Shown piece by piece: positions 27,837 through 35,501 of a stretch of 51,510 bases of DNA. This stretch comes from Paludibacteraceae bacterium (GTDB lineage Bacteria > Bacteroidota > Bacteroidia > Bacteroidales > Paludibacteraceae), in NCBI GenBank assembly GCA_017457295.1, contig JAFTHS010000047.1, positions 1 to 51,510 of the forward strand, read 5' to 3'. Made by a program: the position numbers and the translations under genes. The notes beneath the pieces are model-generated. The model was not told the origin of the DNA. It did no database searches and saw nothing but the letters and a program-made list of their open reading frames with translations. The stretch's first letter is position 1, and every line of letters begins with the position of its first letter.

Positions 27837-27955
27837 CGAATGAATAACCTATGTTTAACATAAGAAAACCATTATTCCATCCTTTCGCTTATCTACGTTT
27901 ACTTTCTTTCAAGAATATGTTTTACAACACATTTGCATAAAAAAAACGACATTTT

Positions 27956-27987
27956 CTTGCAACATTAAAAAAAATATCGTATCTTTG
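27956..27987 (+). promoter_or_regulatory. Promoter of the amber-split surface protein gene
   Basis: CTTG (27956–27959), a 20-base A-rich spacer, then TATCTTTG (27980–27987). The leader to the ATG at 28112 is about 118 bases. Confidence 0.8.
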
Positions 27988-28017
27988 CAAACGTTTTCTA
28001 AATGCATAGTAATCCTC

Positions 28018-28046
28018 TTTTGTTACCACCTACTATGGTAGCAAAA
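28018..28046 (+). promoter_or_regulatory. Hairpin in the long 5' leader
   Basis: TTTTGTTACCA / TGGTAGCAAAA form an 11-bp stem (one G·U) with loop CCTACTA, about 24 bases after the expected transcription start and 65 bases before the start codon. It could act on mRNA stability or expression; no known riboswitch is recognised. Confidence 0.55.
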
Positions 28047-28111
28047 AAGGGGTCGGTTTTGTGAAACAACAAATTTAATTAACATAATTACTAACTTTAA
28101 TTCTATTTCTT

Positions 28112-28897
28112 ATGAAGAAATTAGCTCTTTTTGCCATTGCGTTATTGGCAAGTGCTGTATCTTTTGCTGCACTCAATCCTTTTGCTTATGGCTTGTCTTC
28201 TAAGTTGTCGGCAGACGAGACTACTCTCACCGTCAACTACTCGCTCAACGCAACTGCTACTGCAGTCAGCGTGGTTATTCTTGATGGCGAAACTGTAGTA
28301 AAAACTGTGGACTGCGCTGACAAAGGTCTCACCAAAGGCGCATACGAAGTTGAGATTCCTACGACTGATCTTCCAAAGACCAAATCCCTCACATGGAAAG
28401 TAGAGGTAAAAGGTGAATCGGTGGTAACGCCAACAATACAAAACACAAAATTCAGTTTCTATATGCCATCAAGTATAGCAGTGGATGTAGATATTGAGAG
28501 TGACAATTTTGGTCGTTGGTATGCGATAGAAGCAACAAGAAAGAGCACAAACCAAACACATACAGGATATCATACTTATGAGCCAAATAAGAATGTGCGT
28601 GCTCTTTATGCATTTGAAGCGACACTAGATCCGATTGCAAATGCAAGTGGTACCTATGGATTTACTGGTGGAGGAAACTGGGGAGCAACTGAAACTAATG
28701 TAAATGGCGATTTCCTCAACAATTGGCGTGTAACAACCAGTGGTGGTCGCGTTTTTATTGGTAAATTTCGTAAAGACCATGTAGCTGTTGTTGAAGTAAA
28801 TCCTGCTAATTTAAGTGCTAACTTTACAGACGTAATTCCAGCTGGTAAAAGAGTAGTTTCTATAAGTGCTACAGGTCGAGGAGAAAACCTAAAGTAG
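28112..28897 (+). CDS. Surface protein, N-terminal part (ends at an in-frame amber codon)
   Basis: This part is 261 codons with a signal peptide (cleavage after about SFA, residue 19) and a beta-rich N-terminal domain. It then enters a propeller-like region (FGRWYAIEATRKS, VNPANLSANFTDVIPAGKRVV). It stops at TAG (28895–28897), and the very next codon continues the same frame and domain without a break, so this and the following frame are one gene of about 1,017 codons. If the stop is real, the product is a secreted fragment without the C-terminal sorting tail. A promoter and hairpin leader lie upstream. Confidence 0.75.
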   Translation: MKKLALFAIALLASAVSFAALNPFAYGLSSKLSADETTLTVNYSLNATATAVSVVILDGETVVKTVDCADKGLTKGAYEVEIPTTDLPKTKSLTWKVEVKGESVVTPTIQNTKFSFYMPSSIAVDVDIESDNFGRWYAIEATRKSTNQTHTGYHTYEPNKNVRALYAFEATLDPIANASGTYGFTGGGNWGATETNVNGDFLNNWRVTTSGGRVFIGKFRKDHVAVVEVNPANLSANFTDVIPAGKRVVSISATGRGENLK

Positions 28898-31165
28898 GTG
28901 ATTTTAGATACAGATTTAAACATTACCGAATATGATTTAGGCGCGGCTTCTTCAGTCACAAACACAACACCTTCTCGTACATATACTCAAATGGTGGGAA
29001 GTAATAAATTAACTGTTCGTGATGATGCTACTATTACATATGATAATGCCGGAGGTGGTATTTGGCTTAATCAAAACAGAGAAGGCACTGATCTTCCTAC
29101 AATTGCACATATTACACCAGAGGGTGTTGATTATGATAATTTGAGTGCAGGTGTATCGCATGTTTATTGTAGAAATAGTGGTATTGCAATCAACCCCGCA
29201 GGTACAGAATTGGCTGTGGTAGGCGCAGGTTCTAAAACATTAACTATTTATACTATTTCAAAAGACAATATAGGAAAAATTTCCTTGACTAAGAAATATA
29301 CTATTTCAACTGCGGGTAGCAACCACACTGCTCTCTCTTACGACTATGCAGGCAATTTATATGTTGCAAACCGTTCCGCAGAAACTATTACTTTCTACGC
29401 TATGCCATACTCAGGCACCGTTGTTACTCCTTGTGCTTCTAAATATGCATTCCAATTGCAAGAAGAGGTAGTTGGCACATTCTATACTGTTACTGCTAAT
29501 GCTAATGACCCTGCTATGGGTGAAATCACTGGCAATGATGGACAATACACTGCTGGTGCAACTGCTACTCTTACTGCCGTTCCTGCAGCAGGTTATAAGT
29601 TCGTTAACTGGACTGTTGGTGAAGAAACTAAGACAGAGAACCCATTAACCCTCACCGTAAATAGCGACCTCACTGTTACTGCTAATTTCGCTGCTCTTCC
29701 ACAATACACCATCACCGCTACTGCTAATGACGCAGCAATGGGTGCTGTAGAAGGTGCAGGCAAATACTATGAAGGCCAAGAAGTTACTTTGAAAGCTATT
29801 GCTAACCAAGGTCACGAGTTCGTAGATTGGAACAATGGTGCTACCGAAGCAACTCTTACCTTTGCTGCAGAAAAAGATTCTGCAGTAGTTGCAAACTTTA
29901 AGAAACTTTCTTATACTGTTACAGCTGTTGTAAATGATGATGCAAAGGGTTCTGTAAGTGGTATTGGCACATATGAGTATGGTGCAACAGCTACTGTCGA
30001 AGCTGTTGCAGCTGATGGCTATGAACTTCTCTATTGGAGCGACCGCTCAACAGAAAACCCAAGAACCGTTACCGTAGATGGCAACAAGGTTCTAAATGCT
30101 TATTTCATCAAAAAATACGAATCAGAACCAACCTTCAAGGTGGAAAAACTTTGGGAGAACACCAACGTACCTGCTGCTACAGGCAATGGCTACCAAGCAG
30201 TTGGATGGGATGGCAAGATTTATATGCAAGATGCTGGAAACAAGAAAATCGTCACTTACGCTAGCGCAGAAGATTCTGGTACAGACTATGCTACTGGAGG
30301 TGGCGCAGGTCAACAAATTGCTGTTGACGAAGCGGGTAACTTGATCGTATTCAATGCCACATTCTATGCTGCAAGCCCTAACGCAATCCTTATCTACAAA
30401 AAAGGTAGCACCGAGGGTAAGGCAGTAAGTTTCACACTCCCTAATCCGGGGCAATGTCACTTCTTCACTGCTTCTGGTGACATCTATAGTGCAGAAGGTG
30501 GTTATGTATATTTCTACTGCCAAAATACAACAGTGGTTAACCGCGTCAAGATTACCAATGGAGCTGCAACTGCTGAAGATATTGTTGTTGATGCAGTAGG
30601 TAGTGCAATTACCACAGGTAACACTCAAAACCATGTAATGGTGGATATCTTCGGTAACTTGGCGGCACATAGTCGTTCGAATGGCGTTAGCAGCATTAAT
30701 GTACATAATAATGCGTCTTCTAAGACATTCGCAGCTACTCTTTCTGGCATCAAACTAAGCACACTTGGTGGTTGCACATTTGAGTTAGGTGGTAAAGAGT
30801 TCTGGGCATACAATGTAGGTACAACTCACTACAATAGCGAATGGAATATCTACAACATGACTGATGGTATATTCCTTTCTGATACTGTATTCTACGCTAA
30901 GAACAAAACTGACAAGAATTCAGCCGCCAACTGGCTCAACGTACAAGTGGTAGATGAGAAGACTGCTTATATCTATCAATTCTGTCCAAAGGTTGCAGTT
31001 GCAGTTTGGAAAGTAACTTGCGATACAGGTGACGAGCCAGGTACTGGCACCGCAGTTGACAACACCACCGTTGCTCCTCAAGTTCAAAAGATCATCCGCA
31101 ACGGTCAAGTACTCATCATCCGCGATGGCAAGACCTTCAACATGATGGGCCAAGAAGTACACTAA
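28898..31165 (+). CDS. Surface protein, C-terminal part with InlB-type B repeats and sorting tail
   Basis: This is the same frame as the preceding part; it begins with GTG directly after the TAG and has no signal peptide of its own. It completes the propeller-like region (SGIAINPAGTELAVVG, ALSYDYAGNLYVANRSAE). Three Divergent-InlB-B-type repeats follow at about 197–265, 268–335 and 336–403 (YTVTANANDPAMGEITG, then GYKFVNW and VTANF-type ends), then a second propeller-like region. The end, KIIRNGQVLIIRDGKTFNMM, belongs to the shared tail family. The likely role is surface adhesion or glycan binding. It is followed by a hairpin. Confidence 0.75.
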   Translation: MILDTDLNITEYDLGAASSVTNTTPSRTYTQMVGSNKLTVRDDATITYDNAGGGIWLNQNREGTDLPTIAHITPEGVDYDNLSAGVSHVYCRNSGIAINPAGTELAVVGAGSKTLTIYTISKDNIGKISLTKKYTISTAGSNHTALSYDYAGNLYVANRSAETITFYAMPYSGTVVTPCASKYAFQLQEEVVGTFYTVTANANDPAMGEITGNDGQYTAGATATLTAVPAAGYKFVNWTVGEETKTENPLTLTVNSDLTVTANFAALPQYTITATANDAAMGAVEGAGKYYEGQEVTLKAIANQGHEFVDWNNGATEATLTFAAEKDSAVVANFKKLSYTVTAVVNDDAKGSVSGIGTYEYGATATVEAVAADGYELLYWSDRSTENPRTVTVDGNKVLNAYFIKKYESEPTFKVEKLWENTNVPAATGNGYQAVGWDGKIYMQDAGNKKIVTYASAEDSGTDYATGGGAGQQIAVDEAGNLIVFNATFYAASPNAILIYKKGSTEGKAVSFTLPNPGQCHFFTASGDIYSAEGGYVYFYCQNTTVVNRVKITNGAATAEDIVVDAVGSAITTGNTQNHVMVDIFGNLAAHSRSNGVSSINVHNNASSKTFAATLSGIKLSTLGGCTFELGGKEFWAYNVGTTHYNSEWNIYNMTDGIFLSDTVFYAKNKTDKNSAANWLNVQVVDEKTAYIYQFCPKVAVAVWKVTCDTGDEPGTGTAVDNTTVAPQVQKIIRNGQVLIIRDGKTFNMMGQEVH

Positions 31166-31224
31166 TTAAAAATTAGTAAATTAGACCCGCTTCGCTATTA
31201 GAAGCAAACACTAACAAATATCCA

Positions 31225-31253
31225 AATAGGCTTCCTCTTTGAGGGAGCCTATT
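31225..31253 (+). terminator. Terminator-like hairpin after the surface protein gene
   Basis: 13-bp stem AATAGGCTTCCTC / GAGGGAGCCTATT with one G·U pair and loop TTT; only a weak T run follows. Confidence 0.65.
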
Positions 31254-31363
31254 GATATTATATTCATGGAAAAACAACTACAACAGGTTGCCATTTTGGC
31301 AGTTTCCAACATTCTTTATCCTCCACAACTTCTCTTTTGCATAGTTTTTGTACAAGATTGTAT

Positions 31364-33028
31364 ATGAGAACAAAAGACCTAATAGCTAAGCGTGAGCGAA
31401 GAGAACGCAAGCAAACACGCAAACTTAGAAACAACGCCCCAAAGAAGCAGGTACTAGACCTACCCGCTGAGGAGAAATATACCCTGCCCACTGAGTTCAG
31501 CGAACACGTGCTCGACGAATTAAAGCACCTGCCGACATTCATCTCCAACGAAGAGATTATGCGCCGTCGCGACATGCGCGATGTGCTCACTTTCACCATC
31601 GACCCCGAAGATGCAAAGGACTTCGATGATGCCATATCCTTTAAAATATTAGATACGGGCAACTACCAGATTGGCATACACATTGCCGACGTAACGCACT
31701 ACGTACACGAGGGCTCTGCCGTAGATGAAGAGGCCTTTCAACGCGGCACCAGCATCTATCTCGTTGATCGCGTCATTCCTATGCTACCCGAACGACTCTG
31801 CAACGAGCTATGTAGTCTGCGCCCCAACGAAGATAAACTATGCATGTCCGTCATCGTAGAGATGAATCAGCAGGCCAAAGTAATCCGCCATAAGATATGC
31901 CGAACAGTGATTCGCTCCAACTATCGCCTAACCTATCAACAGGCACAAGAGATATTAGGAAACGGAAAAGGGGAAAGTGAAAACAGCAAAGTAACAGCGG
32001 AAAACGGCAAACTAGCAGAGGCATTGCACATCTTGAACGGTTTAGCACAAATCCTGCGTGCCAAACGCTTTGAGCATGGCGCCATCAACTTCGAGACACC
32101 AGAAGTGCGCTTCCATCTTGATGAGCAAGGCAATCCTACAGAGATTATCTTCCACCGCTCTACCGAAGCCAACTACCTTATTGAGGAGTTTATGCTACTC
32201 GCTAACCGAATTGTAGCCGCAGAGATTGGTGCCAAGAAAAGTGATAAGACAAAAGTCGAGGACAACGCCAAAGACAAAAAAGAGGACCATCCTGCCAAGC
32301 CATTCGTTTATCGTGTGCACGATGTTCCCGACCCAGAGAAATTAGTCAAGTTGGGCAACTTTATCCGTCAGTTTGGCTTCCACCTACGCACTTCAGCCAA
32401 GCGCAGCGTGCAAAACAAACATATCAACAATCTCTTAAACGAATGCCAAGGCACTAACAGTCAGTCACTCATTGAGACACTTGCTATACGCTCTATGGCG
32501 AAAGCCGTATATTCTACATCCAATATTGGGCACTATGGATTGGCATTCCCCTACTACACCCACTTCACATCCCCTATCCGCAGATACCCCGATATGATGG
32601 TACACCGCCTGTTGGCACGCTACATCCTGCAATCTAAAGCCACCTGCCGACACGACAAAGAGACCCTCGAAGAGGCATGCGTTCACTGCTCCGACACCGA
32701 ACAAATGGCGCAAATGGCTGAACGCGACTCTATCAAAGAAATGCAAGCCAAATGGATGAGCAACCATATTGGGGAAGAGTTTGATGGTATTATTAGTGGT
32801 GTAACCGAATTCGGACTCTTTGTCCAGCTCCAAGATACACTCACCGAAGGTCTTGTTCCTATCCGCACCATTCAGCCACACGACTATATGCAGTACGATG
32901 AAGAAAACTATTGTCTCATCGCTGCTCGCAGCGGCAAGACCTACACCTTATCAGATAACGTGCGCGTGCGCGTGGTGAGAGCGGATGTGGAACGCAAGAA
33001 AATAGATTTTGAACTAGTAGAAGAATAA
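31364..33028 (+). CDS. RNase II/R family exoribonuclease lacking the N-terminal cold-shock domains
   Basis: The product is about 554 residues from the ATG at 31364 (an in-frame TTG at 31337 would add nine). It starts with a basic stretch and enters the RNB catalytic domain almost at once: FTIDPEDAKDFDDA supplies the metal-binding Asp residues, with HIADVTHYV and HFTSPIRRYPDMMVHRLLA later. An S1 RNA-binding domain ends the protein (FDGIISGVTEFGLFVQL). It degrades RNA 3' to 5'. RNase R normally has about 200 more residues with OB-fold domains at the N-terminus, absent here. Two low-complexity insertions are present, GKGESENSKVTAENGK and KKSDKTKVEDNAKDKKED; the first is coded by a degenerate 7-bp repeat. 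Confidence 0.88.
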   Translation: MRTKDLIAKRERRERKQTRKLRNNAPKKQVLDLPAEEKYTLPTEFSEHVLDELKHLPTFISNEEIMRRRDMRDVLTFTIDPEDAKDFDDAISFKILDTGNYQIGIHIADVTHYVHEGSAVDEEAFQRGTSIYLVDRVIPMLPERLCNELCSLRPNEDKLCMSVIVEMNQQAKVIRHKICRTVIRSNYRLTYQQAQEILGNGKGESENSKVTAENGKLAEALHILNGLAQILRAKRFEHGAINFETPEVRFHLDEQGNPTEIIFHRSTEANYLIEEFMLLANRIVAAEIGAKKSDKTKVEDNAKDKKEDHPAKPFVYRVHDVPDPEKLVKLGNFIRQFGFHLRTSAKRSVQNKHINNLLNECQGTNSQSLIETLAIRSMAKAVYSTSNIGHYGLAFPYYTHFTSPIRRYPDMMVHRLLARYILQSKATCRHDKETLEEACVHCSDTEQMAQMAERDSIKEMQAKWMSNHIGEEFDGIISGVTEFGLFVQLQDTLTEGLVPIRTIQPHDYMQYDEENYCLIAARSGKTYTLSDNVRVRVVRADVERKKIDFELVEE

Positions 33029-33080
33029 CCTGCTTTTCTCAAAAAAAGACCTCTGCCGGAGTGCTATATCCGCAACACGA

Positions 33081-33113
33081 ATTGTGCGGTTATTGTTTGA
33101 TTATTGTGCAGTA
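33081..33113. repeat. 11-bp tandem array, three units (ATTGTnnGnTT)
   Basis: ATTG recurs at 33081, 33092 and 33103, exactly 11 apart. The first and third units (ATTGTGCGGTT, ATTGTGCAGTA) resemble the array at 18482–18536. It lies between two convergent genes, with no clear terminator hairpin there. Confidence 0.7.
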
Positions 33114-33133
33114 CGGACAGGAAAAATACCACA

Positions 33134-33358
33134 TTAATCAAAGAGTGTAGGAGCATCTTTTTCAAATTGCTTGAGCACCGAACGCATGAGTGCCTCACGC
33201 ACCACGCGAGAACGGTTGCGCACACCATACTTCTCACAATAGCGATCCAATGCACGCATCTCGCTATCATTGAGCAAGATGCTCACACGATTGGTGCGCG
33301 CCTCGCGAACGCGAGAGCGACTGAACTGCTGAAAAGATGATGGCTTTTGCGATTTCAT
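33134..33358 (-). CDS. Ribbon-helix-helix DNA-binding protein
   Basis: The 74-residue basic protein has the ribbon-helix-helix pattern: a short strand (NRVSILLND) then two helices (SEMRALDRYCEKYGV and NRSRVVREALMRSVLKQF). Such proteins are CopG/Arc-like repressors, often autoregulatory or linked to plasmid, toxin-antitoxin or conjugation functions. No toxin gene is adjacent: upstream, 12 bases away on the same strand, is a small outer-membrane-type protein gene, with which it probably shares a transcript. Target unknown. Confidence 0.75.
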   Translation of the reverse strand: MKSQKPSSFQQFSRSRVREARTNRVSILLNDSEMRALDRYCEKYGVRNRSRVVREALMRSVLKQFEKDAPTLFD

Positions 33359-33370
33359 AGCATTCTTTTA

Positions 33371-34108
33371 CTAAAACTGTATTCCTACACGTGCTCCAAT
33401 ATGTAATTGAGAACAACCTATATAATTTTGATATGCAGTACCATTAATCGTTTCTATAGTATTGATACGTGTTTGTTGCCAACCGGCCACCACAGCCAAC
33501 AGCAAACTGCTACGTTGATTGATATCGTAGCCGCAACCCACATTCACTCCTGCACACATACCTCCACCCCACTCTTTATTTGTGGCAAAGGCATAACCCA
33601 CATTCACTCCCACCTTAGGATACCAGCGTTTATCTTCCCTTAATATTGGTACTTGAGCCACCAATTGCAGAGGTATCCAATGATAATTCTTGTCTGCATA
33701 AACGGATGCTTGATACCCCACACTACCCCCTAAGAATATGCGTTTACCTAATAGGTTATGAGAACCCAACATCAACTCTAATCGGGTTGTACCTCCCCAA
33801 CCATGGTAAGGCAAATACGCCGCACCACCATCTACCGCAGCATAGCAATCCACCTTTCGAACACGCACTGCGGATGCTGTTTTCTCCATATCATCATGCT
33901 CATCCTGAGCATTCGTTTCCACTCGCAATATCTCCGATGCAGGAAATTGATAACGCGAACCATCCTTCTTGCGTATAATCATCACCTCCTCGTTCTGAAA
34001 CAGAATATCGCCTTTGACCTTCTGCCCCGAACGCAAGACAATAACCTCCGCGTGCACTGAAGCAATCAATGCGAAACACATTAGTAATATGGCGTGTATC
34101 TTTTTCAC
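33371..34108 (-). CDS. Small outer-membrane beta-barrel-type protein
   Basis: The 245-residue product has a signal peptide (cleavage after VHA, residue 20). An N-terminal SH3/Sm-like strand segment follows (VLRSGQKVKGDILFQNEEV), of the kind that opens many Bacteroidota envelope proteins. The remainder is predicted barrel from about residue 85 onward, rich in Gly and aromatic residues, ending in Phe (GARVGIQF). The likely location is the outer membrane. I do not recognise a specific function. The RHH protein gene follows it. Confidence 0.75.
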   Translation of the reverse strand: MKKIHAILLMCFALIASVHAEVIVLRSGQKVKGDILFQNEEVMIIRKKDGSRYQFPASEILRVETNAQDEHDDMEKTASAVRVRKVDCYAAVDGGAAYLPYHGWGGTTRLELMLGSHNLLGKRIFLGGSVGYQASVYADKNYHWIPLQLVAQVPILREDKRWYPKVGVNVGYAFATNKEWGGGMCAGVNVGCGYDINQRSSLLLAVVAGWQQTRINTIETINGTAYQNYIGCSQLHIGARVGIQF

Positions 34109-34121
34109 CTTATGCCCTCTA

Positions 34122-34231
34122 GTTCTCAGCGACCTTGTTTCACCAAAAGGGTGAAACAGGTCTTGTGACCCTGCTTGTTCTCAGCGACCTTGTTTCACCA
34201 AAAGGGTGAAACAGGTCTTGTGACCCTGCTG
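34122..34231. repeat. 55-bp tandem duplication with strong hairpins at the 3' end of tRNA-Arg
   Basis: Copies 34122–34176 and 34177–34231 are identical except for the last base. Each holds a hairpin of about 13 bp (34131–34162 and 34186–34217; core TGTTTCACC / GGTGAAACA). Each ends with the last bases of the tRNA acceptor strand, so the duplication includes the tRNA 3' end. The hairpins probably act in tRNA 3' end formation or termination. Confidence 0.85.
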
Positions 34232-34294
34232 GGATTCAAACCCAGGACCTTCAGAACCGGAATCTGACGCTCTATTCAGCTAAGCTACAGGGCC
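34221..34294 (-). tRNA. tRNA-Arg (anticodon CCG)
   Basis: The 74-base cloverleaf has acceptor GGCCCTG paired with CAGGGTC (one G·U), discriminator A, anticodon stem TCAGA/TCTGA and loop TTCCGGT (CCG). T arm CTGGG/CCCAG. No promoter of its own is seen; it lies 41 bases downstream of the zinc peptidase gene on the same strand. Confidence 0.93.
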
Positions 34295-34334
34295 TTCGTC
34301 GGAATACGCTTGTCGCAATGAACGCGCTTGGCTT

Positions 34335-35003
34335 TTAATCTCTTCTACCCACTAGAATCAGCATGTAGTAGATGAGCGTACCCAAGGATGCTAGGGCTGC
34401 TACCACATATGTGTACGCCGCACTTCGCAAAGCTGCAGATGCCATAGGCGTAGTTTGGCGATCTGTAATCCCCGACTGCTCAAGCCACTGTACCGCACGT
34501 TGGCTCGCATTGATTTCTACTGGCAAAGTAACAAAAGAAAACAATGTAGTCAGTCCATAAAGCACTATGCCCGCTATCAGCAATTGCGGAAATGTCTCTA
34601 TCATCAATATGCCAATCAGCAAAATCCAAGTTACCCAACGTGAAGCAAAATTCACCACTGGCACCAATGCCGTACGCATGCGTAGAGGAGCATAGCCAAA
34701 GGCATGCTGCAAGGCATGTCCACACTCGTGTGCCGCTACTGCTGCTGCAGCCACATTAGCAGAACTATACACCGCCTCCGACAGATTTACCGTCTTCGAA
34801 CGAGGGTCGTAGTGATCCGTCAAATGACCAGATGTACAAGTCACACGCACATCAGTTATGCCATTATCACGCAGCATTTTCTCTGCTACTTGACAACCAG
34901 TCAGTGGTAAATCTACTCGAGAATATTCTTTAAAACGATGATTAAGCAAGGCGTTTACACCCCAACTCAACAATGCAATTGTAATAAATAAAAACCAATA
35001 CAT
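34335..35003 (-). CDS. Neutral zinc metallopeptidase of the YugP type, membrane bound
   Basis: The 222-residue product has an N-terminal membrane helix (residues 2–18) and three more hydrophobic segments after residue 110. The zinc motif is HECGHALQH (HExxH class with Cys) at about residue 91. The segment preceding it (DHYDPRSKTVNLSEAVY) is typical of this family. It is probably an inner-membrane protease of unknown substrate. It is 33 bases downstream of a Fur-family regulator in a three-gene unit, and the gap is filled by a 7-bp repeat. Confidence 0.88.
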   Translation of the reverse strand: MYWFLFITIALLSWGVNALLNHRFKEYSRVDLPLTGCQVAEKMLRDNGITDVRVTCTSGHLTDHYDPRSKTVNLSEAVYSSANVAAAAVAAHECGHALQHAFGYAPLRMRTALVPVVNFASRWVTWILLIGILMIETFPQLLIAGIVLYGLTTLFSFVTLPVEINASQRAVQWLEQSGITDRQTTPMASAALRSAAYTYVVAALASLGTLIYYMLILVGRRD

Positions 35004-35004
35004 A

Positions 35005-35033
35005 ATAGTTGAAAGTTTATAGTTTATAATTCA
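35005..35033. repeat. 7-bp tandem array between regulator and zinc peptidase genes
   Basis: On the plus strand AGTT, or AATT in the last unit, recurs at 35007, 35014, 35021 and 35028 (period 7; minus-strand unit ATAAACT). It fills almost the whole gap and ends one base before the start codon at 35003. Confidence 0.72.
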
Positions 35034-35036
35034 TGA

Positions 35037-35501
35037 CTAACTCTTCTTGTTGCCTCTTCGCCTACAGACTTTGCATTGTCCTACAACGTATAGCGAGAAA
35101 TGGTCTGGCTCAAAGTTTGACCAACGCTTATCTGCAAGCATACGCTTGATAGTGGGGTCTTTCACTATACCCACTCTGCCACAACGCTGACAAATGATTT
35201 GCACTACCGAATCAGTAGCTCTCACCAATTCATACTGCGCTGCTCTTACTCCATACTCCTTTGTCAGACGACGCACTAATTGAGCATCTTCCAATAGGGA
35301 TAGCGTATTATAAACAGTAGCTCGGCTGATGGCCAACTCATTCAAGGAGGCACGCAACTCATCAATAGTAAAGCGTTGCAACTTGCATACTGTACTCAAT
35401 ATGGTAAAGCGTTCAGGAGTATGACGCAACTGGTGCTCATCAAGATAAGCACACAATCGACTAGAAGATGATTGTAATATATCTTCCTTTTTGGTAGGCA
35501 T
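35037..35501 (-). CDS. Fur-family transcriptional regulator
   Basis: The 154-residue product has an N-terminal winged helix (RHTPERFTILSTV ... SRATVYNTLSLLEDAQLVRR) and a C-terminal dimerisation domain with two CxxC pairs (CQRCG and CKVC), which bind structural zinc. It could be a Fur, PerR or Zur homologue; the sensing metal cannot be decided. Its ATG shares one base with the stop of the upstream gene (TAATG), so the two are translationally coupled. Confidence 0.9.
   Translation of the reverse strand: MPTKKEDILQSSSSRLCAYLDEHQLRHTPERFTILSTVCKLQRFTIDELRASLNELAISRATVYNTLSLLEDAQLVRRLTKEYGVRAAQYELVRATDSVVQIICQRCGRVGIVKDPTIKRMLADKRWSNFEPDHFSLYVVGQCKVCRRRGNKKS

Noticed and set aside
33134-34108. 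Toxin–antitoxin pair with the ribbon-helix-helix protein as antitoxin
   Set aside because: The neighbouring gene codes for a signal-peptide-bearing barrel-type protein, not a known toxin.
34122-34294. Integrated island or prophage at tRNA-Arg
   Set aside because: No integrase or phage genes lie nearby; only a 55-bp duplication is present.
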